Positions 32,315 through 43,693 of a DNA stretch of 64,000 nucleotides are shown here, one piece after another; the stretch's first letter is position 1, and each line of letters starts with the position of its first letter. The position numbers and the translations under genes are program-made. The DNA lies in the NCBI GenBank assembly GCA_023213395.1, contig CM041465.1, positions 19,468,001-19,532,000 on the forward strand, given 5' to 3'. Source of the DNA: Cycas panzhihuaensis (Eukaryota; Cycadophyta). A model generated the notes under the pieces. It was not told where the DNA came from, ran no database searches, and saw only the letters and a list, made by a program, of their open reading frames with translations.

Positions 32315-33110
32315 CTATTTCACTTTAACTTCCATACTATCTGATTTTAGATAGAGAGATTTTTTAAATATAATATCTTTATTAATAGTAATTTTGTGGG
32401 TAGTAGGATCCCATAACCTATATCCCTTCATACCATCTCTATCACCATAACTAACAAAGATACACCTCTTGGATTTTGGGTCTAACTTTGAACATTGAAT
32501 TTTATTAGTCAAGGCATAAGCATCACAGCCAAAAACTTTCAAATTTGAATAATCACATGGATGTCTAGTCCATACCTCTTCAAGAATCTTGTGGTCTATT
32601 ACAAGTGATAATAACCTATTTACCAAATAATAAGTTGTTTGAATAGCTTCTACCCATAAGCCCTACTCCACTCCTACATTACTTAGCATGTTTCTCACTC
32701 TTTCTAAGAGTGTCCTATTCATGTGCTTAATTATGCCATTCTACTATGGAGTATAGTTAGTGGTCTTATGCCTTTTGATCCTAGCTTCTCTGCAATAGTT
32801 CTCAAACTCCAAGGAGTTGAACTTGCCTCCATTATCAGTTCTTAAGCGTTTGATTGACCTGCAATTATTCTTCTCAACCAGAGCCTTGAACTACTTAAAT
32901 ACACTGAAGACTTTATATTTCCTTTTTAAAAAATAAACCCATACTTTTTTAGAATAATCATCTATAAATGTGACAAAGTATAATGATCCTCCATAATATA
33001 TTATAGGGGTTGGTCCCCACACATCTGAATGTATGTAATCCAGAATACCTTTATTAGTATGACTCCCTACTTCAAACCTAAGTCTACACTACTTTCTAAA
33101 AATAAAATAT
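32315..33110 (-). pseudogene. H integrase
   Basis: The - strand gives WGPTPIIYYGGSLYFVTFIDDYSKKVWVYFLK in short recognisable pieces near 32930-33020, TDNGGKFNSLEFENYC near 32795-32850, and 32626-32315 with TRHPCDYSNLKVFGCDAYA, SKRCIFVSYGDRDGMKGYRLWDP. Stops interrupt the core. The C-terminal GKSPY-type region ends in an acidic linker toward RT. Confidence 0.82.
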
Positions 33111-34468
33111 TTATAAAAAAGCCAAATCTGAAAGCTGCAAGTTAGGAAGTAACTTACAGTTCATCAACACCTTAAATCCTTTATCACTCATGTACCTAAG
33201 TCTTTGATTCCATAATTGAGCTAGATGTTCTATAGTCTTTGATGTTGTAGTTGCATGGTTGACATCTATACTTCCTACTAAAATGTAAAGGTTTCCTTTC
33301 TTTAAGGCTTTCATAATAACCAAGGTACCCTTTGACACTTTCAAGTCTCCTTCATGACCTATGTACTTATAACCACTAGAATCTAGTTCACCCAAGGAAA
33401 TTAAATTACTTTTTAGATCATGTATATGTCTAACTTCAATTAGTGTTCTCACTATACCATCAAACGTTTTAATTCTAATGCTACTAATGCTTATTATCTT
33501 ACAAGAAACTTCATTTCCCATAAGCACATCACCACCATTAAGAGGTTGGTACAATGAAAACCAACTCTTATGTGGATACACGTGCTGTGAAGCACCTAAA
33601 TCTGATAACCAATCATGATGATAATGGGAAATATTATAAGCAACTAAGACATCATCATATATAACTTGATTCGACTCCACCTGATTAGCCTCCTTGGTAG
33701 GATCTTCCTTCTTTTGAAACTTAAACCTTTTGTAACAATCCTTTTTGAGGTGACATGTCTTATTATAGTACCAATATTTGAGCTTACTCTTCTTGCCTTT
33801 TGACTTTGACCTCGATGTATCCCTAGAGCTTTGTCCTCTCTCAATCATTATGCCCCTTGTTGTCATAGCTTTTGGTATGGAGGTTCAAGATTAGACTTCC
33901 TCCTCACTTCTTCCATTAGTAAAGCACTTACAATAGAATCATAGACTAATTCATCTGTAGTACTAAAACTAATTGAGGTGACAATATTAACTTAGGATTT
34001 TGGTAATAAATATAACAAGTTAATGGACTTGTCCTCATTCTCAATCATGACATTGATACTAGCCAACTAATAAATAAAAGTATTGAAAACATTTAAATGA
34101 TCATCAATTTTTGTACCGTCCTTTATCTACAATGAGTATAGCTACCTCTTCAAGTAGATTTGATTCATCACTAATTTGGTCATGTATAAGCTTTCTAACT
34201 AGGTCTATAATCTTGTTGTTATCTACTCCCCTGTGATGTTAAATGGAACCTTATCTACCAAGCACAATCGTATTATGCTAAGAGCCCTTTTGTTTAGATC
34301 ATCCCATTCATCATCGTCCATCCCTGTGGGTTTCTTTGATTTACCTGTAAGATCTCTATATAAACATTGTTATACCAAAACATCATATGCTTTCAACTTC
34401 CACAACTCAAAGTTGTTCTTGCCATTAAATTTCTCTACCTCAAATTTTGCATTCGCTAGTTTCACCAT
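33111..34468 (-). pseudogene. H gag and protease
   Basis: Gag starts at ATG 34466-34468 (MVKLANAKFEVEKFNGKNNFELW), the usual copia gag opening, and is broken by stops and frameshifts to about 33870. From 33866 the frame reads RGQSSRDTSRSKSKGKK, a degenerate knuckle YWYYNKTCHLKKDC (both first Cys residues lost), then protease with WLSDLGASQHVYPHKSW (DSGA expected, DLGA here) and MGNEVSCKIISISSIRIKTFDG. The final codons, near 33111, enter integrase (LWNQRLRYMSDKG). Inactive. Confidence 0.85.
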
Positions 34469-34525
34469 TTGGTACAGAAAAAGTCTACACCAAAACCTTC
34501 ACAAACTCACTATAAAAATAAAAGT

Positions 34526-34540
34526 AGATCTAATACCACT
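34526..34540 (-). promoter_or_regulatory. H primer binding site (decayed initiator Met type)
   Basis: On the - strand AGTGGTATTAGATC follows the LTR end, two changes from TGGTATCAGAGC. Confidence 0.7.
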
Positions 34541-34636
34541 TGTTAAGATAACTAGGTCCCAATAACAAAAAATCATCACCAAGATCTAAACTATTTTTGT
34601 AACTTATTAAAAAAATTAAAACTAAAATTTAACATG
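34541..34636 (-). repeat. H 5' LTR, truncated remnant
   Basis: It aligns with the outer 96 bases of H's other LTR at 29828-29923 and stops where D begins. The last five bases, ACATG, are the expected target duplication of D. Confidence 0.8.
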
Positions 34637-37600
34637 TATTTCTAGGCTACCAGGAATAGACATAGGTGAGTCGACTTAGGTAAGTTTAAGTACACTTCTA
34701 TCCCTACCCTTGTCAGTTTTAGAAAAGGTAGATTGAGGTACTTTACCTGCATTCCATTTTGATTAATCAACTGCATGATCACTATGCATTTATTGCTTAA
34801 CCATATTACATCCCAATATTCTTTTAGCCTATGACGATCTAGGGATATATATCCCATGGCACTCCACAACCCTCTCTTGTGTCTCCATGATGTCCCCAAG
34901 TACCTTTGGCTTTCGCAGCTCACACCACATCACCCACTAGTACGACATGACCCCTAGCACCTCGCTTAAGCCTAGTCATCACCCTGTATCCACCTTTGTA
35001 TCTCTTTTGGAAATATTTTACCATCATTGCTTACTTGTCGTAGCCCCTCTAAGTCCCATAACCCCCTTTTCCACTTGAACATTGCACCATGTATCCTTAG
35101 GGCCTAAGATTACCTCTTTTTTGAGCTTTCGGTCCTCCTCTTTTTTCTTTTATCCTTTGTTTCTTCTGCACCATGGTAAACTTCACAGTATCACTGCAAA
35201 CTTCATATTATCGCTAAATTTACCACAGAGTAACTACTCATAGCTATTTTTTTAATTGCCATAGCTAATTTTGCATTTATTACGAAATTACCACGTGGTA
35301 GTGACTTGGTTCCTGCCTAAGCTAAACCCTAATCACTCGATTGAGATAGGGTTGGGTTTAAAAACCCAAAATCCACCTCATTTCACTCTCTCTCATTTCA
35401 TTTTTCACTACTATCTTCTCTAAAAACACCCTATAATAAACTTAAGTTTTACTTCACCTAACTCCCAGCTAGCTACCAGCCCCTTGTAGCTCAAGACATG
35501 TAGGTTGTAGGTCTACAACGAGGCTAACTAAGGAAAGATTGTGCTTAAAATGCTTCACCAAGCTCTAGGTCACCCTTGTTGCTCAAGGTTTTATCTCCAT
35601 TTGTTGCACCACCAAGGTTTCTTCCAATAAACCCAAAAGGATCTTCTCCCTCACCTAGTTTCATAGGTAGATCTACCCTTACTAGGTTCTCTCAAATCAA
35701 TTCTTTGGTTTCCCTTCTTTTTTTGAGCAATATAGATAATCTTCTACCAGCACTTTCTACAACATGTTACTTTCTTTATTTCTATTGTAATAAGAGGCAA
35801 ACCCTCCCTTTTTCTTGGCCTATCCACATTCCTCTCTTGGTTCTCTTTGGGTTCCTCAAGGAGGCATCAAGGAAGAAGGTTATACGAAGAGAAAAAAGAG
35901 CCATAGGTAGGGTCACACACCTAACACGCCTTCTCCTCAAGGGCATCCCCCTTCTCTCCTCCCTTTTCCTTATCCATACCTCCCTTGGTTTCCCAAAGAA
36001 CTATTGAAGAGAAGATATCTACTAGCAATAACGTAGGCAACCTATTGCTGCATTTACAACCAACACCACAGATCCTACACAGCTGGGGTTTTAGCCCCAC
36101 TCCATATCTCTCTTGTGTTTTGGTTCAATTCTTGCAAAAAACCTACAGAAGTTGCACTCTGTAACTTTTGTAATATTGGCAACATTCACAATGCCTCTTG
36201 TCATTTTTGCTTACTTTTTTAAAAACTTATTTGCATTTGTTATCGAGTTATTTCACCCTCATTACCCCTTCATCTTGGTGCTTGGGGACAGCGTGGAGCA
36301 TCCTAGATTTGGAGGGTTAGCCATTATGAGGCTAACTGTTCTTCCTCTCTCTCTTTCCCCCTTCTTCCTCGTCACATATTAATAATATATGCAACATAAG
36401 GAACAACATTAACATCGAATGTATTTCTTTTAATAAAGATTAAACGCATTTTGCTACTTTTTCCTTTTGAATACTTGTCCTGCATGTGTTTGGTGCCCCT
36501 TGGGAAAGGGTGAGCTTTGTTGGTGCAGGTTTCCCTTATGTTTAGAGTAAGCGAGGACCTCATCCAAGGTATGCTTCTCTTCCACTCAATAGTTATTTTT
36601 CTTGCACTTAAAGATTGTAAAGTAAAGTTGCTTTAGTATTTACATTTCCTTTCTCTGCATTTCCTTTTTTCTTCAGTTCTAGGGAAAGGTAAGGAACCTC
36701 CCTCTCTTCATCGGCATTCCTTCTATCGCACCATCTGTGGCAAGGAGAAGGGTGAGGATTGCAAGAGTGGTGAGGGTAGCACTACTCCAGTTGTCACATT
36801 TTTAGGTACATCTCTCTCGCTAGCCTTCTTACTCTTACCCTTATCCCTCCTTTTGAATACCCTTAGACAAAAGAAAAAGAAAAGAACTCATGTTGTTTTT
36901 ATACTTTGCTAGTTATTCTATGTTTGTCCATTTCAACTTATATAGTTGAGGATCTAGGCAACCCGCACTAATAAGTGCTTGCCCCTTATTTTTGTACATA
37001 TACCCTCCACATGTTCCCTTCTTTCATATAGGCCTTTAACCCTACTAAGACTTAGGCAAGGTAGGTTAGGCACTCGTTAGTACACACTCTTATCACCTCA
37101 TTGCATATCACGAAAGAGCTTTGCATCCCTTGCATTTATTTTTCATCTATTTGGCAATCTGCTTGATCTCTTTCTTTGCATTTGAAAGAATAAAGAGAGT
37201 GAGGTTGCATCTAGAGAGAGAGAGAGAGAAAATATACATTGTTTTTCTTTTTAAGTCATTTCTTGCATACACGAATATAACATACTCACCTCACATCTCT
37301 CTATCACACAACAAAATAAAGACAAACATAGGACAATCTCCTTTGTCAACCCGTCATACCTAGAACCCCCTTAGGTTTAGTCCCTTGAGAGTACCTCCTC
37401 TCGAGGTTATTTTTTTCTTTCATTCTTCGTTTCCCTAAACTAAACCTTTTAGGTTCCATCCTTTAGTCGACGCTTAGTTTGTGAAACCAATCGCTCTCTT
37501 GCCTACTCATTTTGCAAGCCACCTTAGGCATACATGTGAGTTTCTCTCCTTCCTTACTAAGGATCATTCCCTTCATCACCCCTTTACACGAGGAGTTATT

Positions 37601-37896
37601 CTCTCACTTCCTTCCCCTCTCCTTTAGCCATCTAAGGGTTGGAGGGCTCCTATTTGAGGTTACTTAGGAAACTAAGGAGATCCCTCATCCACTCACTACT
37701 TTGAATTAAGGAGAAGTTACCATAAAGGAGTTTGTGCATCATTTGTAGGTCCTCGAACCTACATTCTGATGCATAGATGACCTTTGTGGGTGATTCTTTT
37801 CCCTTGCTATTATAGGTCCATAGCCACCAAAACTGTTAGTTGTTTTGGATCGATCTCATTCAAGTCTAGTGACCCCCCCCCAGAGGTGTGATTCCA
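34637..37896 (+). repeat. D 5' LTR
   Basis: It begins TATTTCTAGGCTACCAGGAA (TG mutated) and ends GATTCCA, 3260 bp. It matches C's LTR and D's 3' LTR throughout. Within it are AAACCCTAA at 35324, GTTTAAAAACCC near 35356, a GA-repeat at 37210-37229 and the paired 20-bp units near 35188. A 36113-36382 frame with a hydrophobic N-terminus is shared only by D's two LTRs. Confidence 0.88.
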
Positions 37897-37897
37897 C

Positions 37898-37915
37898 TGG
37901 AAACCATACTGGGGA
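37898..37915 (+). promoter_or_regulatory. D primer binding site (tRNA not assigned)
   Basis: TGGAAACCATACTGGGGA lies one base after the LTR end, matching A's site TGGTGACCATACTAGGGA. The rest of D's leader, up to F at 37970, aligns with A 12493-12440. Confidence 0.6.
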
Positions 37916-37970
37916 CCCACTAGTAAGGGATTAATCCTTTCTTCCTTTTTTGTTAGTGTTACCTCCTTTT

Positions 37971-38615
37971 TGTTGGGTATTGTAATAACAATCATTTAAG
38001 GCTAAAATTTTAGCATGTTTTCGGTGCAGTTTCCCCCCCTAATCTTTCTCGGGGGGTTCCAAGTGGGGCGGGAGCCCCCCTTGGCTGGGGGGTGCAGGGG
38101 GCATTCCATGCCCCCCAGTAAGAGGGGGTTTGGGGGTGATAGCCCCTGACTTAAAAAATTAGCCTTGTAAACATTATTAAAATGTAAAGAGAATTAGGGT
38201 CGTTCGATACAAATACCCTAGAGTCTATGCTTGAGATTCATGCCTTGGATGTCCCTCTCATGTAGCCCATTTTAGGGATTTTCTTATTATGTTGTATGTA
38301 ATGTAATGTACTATGATGAGGGCAGTGGCTAGTTGTTGTTCCTGAGAGCACTCTACTACTGAGATGTACTGTTTCTCCATTCTACAGTAATAAAGATCGA
38401 TACCTTTCCAGTGTGGATGTTTCTCTAGCACACTGCTAGGGTTTCACCACGTTATATCGGGTGCATATGTGATGTTTAGCTTGTATATTGATGTTATTGC
38501 ATTATCTCTAATTTTAGAACTTGCATGTTAAATCTTAGTTTTGATTCCTATAACTAGTTGCAAAATAGTTAAGGTCTTGTGGCAGTTTAAGGTTTGGGAC
38601 CTTTTATTCTCAACA
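37971..38615 (+). repeat. F 5' LTR
   Basis: TGTTGGGTATTG to TTCTCAACA, 645 bp. The block 38030-38150 is a run of C- and G-tracts able to fold into strong hairpins. The 3' LTR copy is 37 bases shorter, mainly in this block. Confidence 0.93.
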
Positions 38616-38617
38616 AG

Positions 38618-38630
38618 TAGTATCGGATCC
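38618..38630 (+). promoter_or_regulatory. F primer binding site (decayed initiator Met type)
   Basis: TAGTATCGGATCC, just after the LTR, differs by a few bases from TGGTATCAGAGCC. Confidence 0.7.
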
Positions 38631-38687
38631 ACTTCTTGTTTTGCAGTGAGTCTGTGAAGGTTTTGGTGTTGGCTTTTCTATACCAAA

Positions 38688-39466
38688 ATGGTGAAACTAC
38701 TAGGTGCAAAATTTGAGGTAGAGAAATTCAATGGCAAGAACAACTTCGAGTTGTGAAAGCTAAAAGTGCATGATATTCTTGTACATCAAGGTTTGTACAA
38801 AGCCCTTACAGGTAAATCAAAGAAACCCGTAGGGATGGACGATGATGAATGGGATGACTTAGATAAAAAGGCTCTTAGCACAATATGATTGTGCTTGGTA
38901 GATGAAGTGCTTGTTTAACATCGCAGGGGAAGAGATAGTAGTAGGATTATGGACCTGATTAGAAGGCATGTGTATGACCAAATGAGTAATGAATAGAATC
39001 TACCTGAAGAGGCAACTGTACTCATTATGGATGAAGGAAGGTACAAAAATTACTGACCATTAAATGTTTTCAATACTCTTATTTATCAGTTGACTAGTAT
39101 CGATGTTAAATTTGAGGATGAGGACAAGGCTGTTACCTTGTTATGCTCATTACCCGAATCCTGGGATAATATTGTCACCTCAATTAGTTTTAGCACTATA
39201 GATGTATTGGATTATGATTCTATTGTAAGTGCTTTACTAATGGAAGAAGTGCAAAGGAAATCTAGTTTGAAACCTCCACACCAAAAGCCATGACAATAAG
39301 GGGTAGAACATTTGAGAGAGGACAAAACTCCAGGGATACATCAAGGTCCAAGTCAAAGAGCAAAAAGAGTAAGCTCATGTGTTGGCATTGTAATAAGACC
39401 GGTCACCTCAAGAAGGATTGTTACAAAAGGAAGGAGTTCTAGAAAAAGGAAGATCCTACCAAGGAG
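38688..39466 (+). pseudogene. F gag
   Basis: ATG 38688 begins MVKLLGAKFEVEKFNGKNNFEL, the standard opening of TNT1-type gag, followed by DEWDDLDKKALSTI and, from 39090, TSIDVKFEDEDKAVTLLCSLPESWD. After a frameshift near 39290 comes the knuckle CWHCNKTGHLKKDC (39379-39420), canonical CX2CX4HX4C. Stops lie near 38757, 38886 and 38917. Inactive, but the nucleocapsid motif is perfect. Confidence 0.88.
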
Positions 39467-39952
39467 GTGAATCAGGTGGAGTCAAATCAAGGTATAGATC
39501 ATGATGTCTTGGTCGCTTGTAATGTTTCTCATCATCACCATGACTGGTTATTAGATTCAGGTACTTTGCACCACATGTCTCCACACAAGGGTTGGTTCTC
39601 ATCATACCAACCTCTTGATGGTGGTGATGTGCTTATAGGAAATGAAGTTTGTTGTAAGATAGTGGGTATTGGTAGCATCAGAATTAAGATGTTCGATGGG
39701 GTAGTTAGAATATTAACTGAGGTTAGACATGTACCCGATTTGAAAAGGAATCTGATTTCCTTAGGTGAATTAGATTCGGGTGGTTTTAAGCATATAGGTC
39801 ATGAAGGAGTCCTAAAGATGTCAAAGGGCGCCTTGGTTGTTATGAAATCCTTAAAGAAAGGAAATCTTTACATTTTAGTGGGAAGTACAGATGTCAGTCA
39901 AGCAGCTACATCATCAAAGATAGCAGAAGATCTAGCTCAATTATGGCATTAG
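39467..39952 (+). pseudogene. F aspartic protease
   Basis: HHHDWLLDSGTLHHMSPHKGWF near 39532-39597 holds the active-site DSGT with intact Asp. VLIGNEVCCKIVGIGSIRIKMFDG and VRHVPDLKRNLISLGELDS follow, then KKGNLYILVGST, which leads into integrase. No stop occurs for 161 codons, making this the longest intact piece of F. Confidence 0.9.
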
Positions 39953-40920
39953 AGACTTGGGCACGTGAGTGAGAAAGGACTTAAGGTGATAATAGACTGT
40001 AAGTTGCTTCCTAACTTGTAGCTTTCAGATTTGGCTTTCTGTAACATTATATTTTTGGAAAGTAGTGTAGACTCAGGTTTAAAGTAGGGAGTCACACTAG
40101 TAAAGGCGTTCTAGATTACATACATTCAGATGTATGGGGACCAGCCCTTAAAATATCTTGTAGAGGATCATTGTATTATATCACTTTTATAGATGATTGC
40201 TCCAAGAAGGTGTGGGTCTATTTTTTGAAAAGAAAATCTGAACTTTTGAGTGTGTTTAAGCAGTTTAAGGCTCTAGTTGAGAATAGTACTGGTAAGACAA
40301 TCAAATATTTAAGAACTAATAATGGAGATGAGTTCAACTCCTTAGAGTTTGAGAACTATTGCAGAGAAGTTGAGATTGAAAAACACAAGACCACTAGCTA
40401 TACTCCGTAGCAAAATGGCATTATTGAGCACATGAATAGGACACTCTTGAAAAGAGAAAGACGCATGCCAAGTAATGCAAGAGTGGAGTAGGGCTTGTGG
40501 GTAGAAGATGTTCAAACAACTTGCTATCTGGTAAACAGGTCACCATCACTTGCAATAGATTGCAAGATTCCTGAAGAGGTATGGATTGTACATCCATGTG
40601 ATTATTCAAATTTAAAAGTTTTTGGTTATGATGCTTATGCCTAAACTGACAAAAGTAAACATTCAAAGTTAGACCCAAAATCCAAGAGATATATCTTTGT
40701 TGGTTATGGTGATAAGGATGGTGTGAAGGGATACAGGTTGTGGGATCCTACTGCCCACAAAATCACCATTAATAGAGATGTTGTATTTGATGAATCTCCT
40801 CTTGTAAAATCAGATAGTGGAGAAGTTGTAATGAAATAGGAGCAGCAAGTTGAACATCAACAAGTCAAGTTTGAAATGCAACCATCTGTGGAATCAGAAG
40901 AACAGGAAGATCTTTCTGAA
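39953..40920 (+). pseudogene. F integrase
   Basis: The zinc-binding part (RLGHVSEKGLK, CNIIFLE) is degenerate: the CxxC pair is partly lost. The core has YIHSDVWGPALK near 40120, YYITFIDDCSKKVWVYFLK at 40171-40227, and LRTNNGDEFNSLEFENYC near 40310, where the second catalytic Asp (TDNG expected) is Asn. Then YTP, a stop, QNGIIEHMNRTLL carries the Glu. The C-terminal region has YSNLKVFGYDAYA and YGDKDGVKGYRLWDP. Frameshift at about 39960. Confidence 0.9.
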
Positions 40921-40999
40921 GATGAATCTATAACAGATTTATAGGAGTATGTAGACACTCCTCTGCCAATAGTTAGAAGATCTACATGAGTCAGTCATC

Positions 41000-42687
41000 C
41001 ACCTGACAGGTACAACCCATCTACTTATATTGCTTTGGTTTCTAATGATGGTGAGCCTATATGTTTTCAAGAAGTAGTAGATGATATCCATGGTGAGAAG
41101 TGGAAAAGGGCTATGTAGGAAGAGATAGATGCTTTGAAGAAAAATAATTCATAGGACTTGGTCAAACTTCCACATGGTAGGAAGACTATTGGTTGCATGC
41201 AGGTTTTTAAAAAGAAAATAAATGTTGATGGAAAGGCTTATAAATACAGGGCAAGACTGGTGGCTAAAAGTTTTATACAGAAAGTAGGTATTGACTTTCA
41301 TGAGATATTTTCACCAGTTGTCAAACTTATTTTAATTCAAGTGCTATTAGCATTAGTATCTTCTCTTGATTTAGAGTTGGAGCAGTTAAATGTAAAAATA
41401 GCTTTTCTACATGGAAATTTAGATGAGGAGATCTATATAGATCAACCAGAAGGGTTTGCATAAGATGGCGGGAAAAGACTTGTTTGCAGGCTCAGGAAAT
41501 CATTGTATGGCCTAAAGCAATCACCCAGGCAGTAGAACAAGAAGTTTGATGCCTTCATGGAGAGCCAAATTTTCAAAAGAAGTGAGTATGATCATTGTGT
41601 TTACTTTAAATTTATAGACAATGGCTTATTCATTATCTTGGTATTATATGTTAATGACATGTTGGTTGCAAGCAAGAGCATGGAAGAAATTAATAAGCTA
41701 AAGGCTCAATTGGCTAGGACTTTTGATATGAAGGATCTAGGAGCTACAAAACAAATCTTAGGCATGAAGATACACAGAGATAGGAAAAATGGTAAGCTAT
41801 GGTTATCACAGTAGAAATATGTAGAGAAGGTGCTAACCAGGTTTGGTATGGCAAATGTGAAACTAGTGAGTATCCCATTAGCTTCCCACTTCAAGCTTTC
41901 TTTGAATATGAGTCCTAGTAGTGAAGAAGAAAAGGTTTATATGTCTTGTGTGCCATATGCCAGTGTAGTAGGAAGTTTGATATATGCCATGGTATGTACA
42001 AGACCTGATATTTCACATGTAGTCAGTGTAGTTAGCCGGTTTATGGAAAATCCAGGGAAAGAACATTGGGCTGTAGTGAAATGGGTGCTTCAGTATTTAA
42101 GAGGCACAAGTGACTGCTGCATCACCTTTAGAGGTACAGGTAATCAGGTTTGTGGATATATTGATTCAGAATTTGTAGGAGATTTAGACAAAAGAAGGTC
42201 TACTTCAAGTTATGTTTTCACTCCTACAAATGGTTGAGTTAGTTGGATGTCCAAATTACAGAGAACAATTGCACTATCAATCACGGAAGTAGAATATGTT
42301 ACTACAGCACATGCTTGTAAAGAAGCAATCTAGTTACAGGGTCTATTGGTTGAGCTTGGAAGGAGACAGGAAAATGTAAAGGTATTTTGTGATAGTAAAA
42401 GTGCCATTTACTTAGCCAAGAATCTGGCTTATCATAGTAGAACAAAGCATATTGCTCTTAAGTACCATTTTGTTAGACAGGTTGTGGAAGCAGGTGGAGT
42501 GGCACTTGAGAAGATTCACACCAATCAAAATTATATTGATATATTCACAAAACCATTACCAGTAGAGAAGTTCAAATGGTGTTTGAGTTATCTTGGCTTG
42601 CAGAAAAATGATGAAGGTCCAGGAAAGGTACCGGGTAAATTGTTGTCAAGGTGGAGATTGTTGGGTATTGTGATAATAATCATTTAA
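41000..42687 (+). pseudogene. F reverse transcriptase and RNase H
   Basis: One frame from 41000 to the stop near 42687 with several TAG codons. RT: KRAM, stop, EEIDALKKNNS, YKYRARLVAKSF, FSPVVKLILIQVLLAL, DEEIYIDQPEGFA, YGLKQSPRQ, LYVNDMLVASKS (41647-41658), where YVDD has become YVND. RNase H: WVLQYLRGTSDCCI, GYIDSEFVGDLDKRRSTSSYVFT, ITEVEYVTTAHACKEAI, VFCDSKSAIYLAKN, TKHIALKYHFVR and DIFTKPLP. RNase H catalytic acids appear intact. Confidence 0.92.
42645..42658 (+). promoter_or_regulatory. F polypurine tract
   Basis: GTCAAGGTGGAGAT abuts the 3' LTR, the usual position and composition in copia elements. Confidence 0.8.
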
Positions 42688-43266
42688 GGCTAAAATTTTG
42701 GCATGTTTTTAGCATGGTTTCCCCCCTTAATCTTTCTTGGGGGGTTCTAAGGGGGCAGGATACCGCCTTGACCGAGGGGTTTAGGGGCGATAGCCCCTTA
42801 CCCAAAAAATTAGCCCTATAAACCTTACTAAAACGTAAAAAGAATCAGGGTCATTTGATACAAATACCCTAGATTCTATAATTGAGATTCATACCTTGGA
42901 TGTCCCTCTCATGTAGCCCATTTTAGGGCTTTTCTTATTATGTTGTATGTAATGTAATATACTATGATGAGGGTGGTGGCTGGTTGTTGTTCCTCAGAGC
43001 ACTCTTCTATTGTGATGTACTGTTTCTCCATTCTACAACAATAAAGATCGATATCTTTCCTGTGTAGATGTTTCCCTAGCACGCTGCTAGGGTTTTACCA
43101 CGTTATATTGGGTGCATATGTGATGTTTAGCTTGTATATTGATGTTATTACATTATCTCTAATTTTAGAACTTGCATGTTAAATCTTAGTTTTGATTACT
43201 GTAACTAGTTGCAAAATAGTTTAGATCTTGTGGTGGTTTAAGGTTTGGGACCTTGTATTCTCAACA
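42659..43266 (+). repeat. F 3' LTR
   Basis: TGTTGGGTATTG to TTCTCAACA, 608 bp. By eye the two LTRs are about nine-tenths identical. Confidence 0.93.
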
Positions 43267-43382
43267 CTTTCCAGTAGCTCTCCACGATCTGTTGGGTAGC
43301 CCCCAATGCTTTCCATCTCATCATCTCTTTTCCTTCCAATCTTTAGGAGCAACTTGTATGCAATGATTCTCTCGTCACTTGC
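43267..43382 (+). pseudogene. D leader and first codons of gag, between F and G
   Basis: The 91-base leader aligns with A 12440-12341 (GTTGGGTAGCCCCCAA against GTTGGGCAGCCCCCAA). ATG at 43358-43360 aligns with A's gag start; D reads MQ, stop, FSRH before G interrupts, against MRRFSRH in A. The rest of gag resumes at 50851. Confidence 0.82.
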
Positions 43383-43680
43383 TGAAAAGGGTTAATGACA
43401 TAAGGTCATTACATTAGTTGCTTATTTCGAAAAAGGGTCTTAAGTGAACTTTAAATTAGATCACTTAAGTGAAATGCACTTTCATGTGCATTATGTGTAA
43501 TTTCATTTCACCTAACTCAAATGCTCCCTCTCTCAATATAAAAGTAAAGCTCAATGGAGGAGATTCATTCTTTACCTCCCCATTTTGTGAGAGCTACTTT
43601 CTTTCTCTCAAGTCTCTCTTGCTCCCATGTTTGCCTTTGTGTTTAGTGCATGGAGATGAAGGATAGATCCACTCTTTTCA
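43383..43680 (+). repeat. G 5' LTR
   Basis: TGAAAAGG to TCTTTTCA. It differs from the 3' LTR by G/T at 43389, A/T near 43402 and C/A near 43421. CAATATAAAAG near 43536 is a good TATA box. Confidence 0.95.
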
Positions 43681-43682
43681 TG

Positions 43683-43693
43683 TGGTATCGAGC
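43683..43693 (+). promoter_or_regulatory. G primer binding site (initiator Met type)
   Basis: TGGTATCGAGC, two bases after the LTR, is TGGTATCAGAGC with one base missing. Confidence 0.8.

Larger units (their letters stand above)
29828..34636 (-). mobile_element. Element H: Ty1/copia (Tork/TNT1-like) retrotransposon, 5' LTR cut by D
   Basis: Reads right to left: remnant of the 5' LTR (34541-34636), PBS, gag, protease, integrase, RT, RNase H, PPT, 3' LTR (29828-30494). Integrase before RT is the copia order. Proteins and LTRs are related to element F but more decayed. The 5' LTR stops exactly where D's LTR begins, so D inserted into it; the rest of H's LTR should follow D beyond the right end. 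H itself sits in E's protease. Confidence 0.9.
37971..43266 (+). mobile_element. Element F: full-length Ty1/copia (Tork/TNT1-like) retrotransposon
   Basis: LTRs 37971-38615 and 42659-43266 flank gag, protease, integrase, RT and RNase H. The target duplication is CTTTT on the left and CTTTC on the right, one mismatch. Two frameshifts (near 39290 and 39960) and about a dozen TAG stops inactivate it, yet integrase to RNase H is otherwise one frame. F is a sister of H. It interrupts D's leader between the PBS and gag. Confidence 0.93.

Noticed and set aside
36113-36382. Hydrophobic 89-codon frame in D's 5' LTR, also at 62775-63032
   Set aside because: Shared only by D's two LTRs; C's LTR lacks the frame at the matching place (about 27060-27330).
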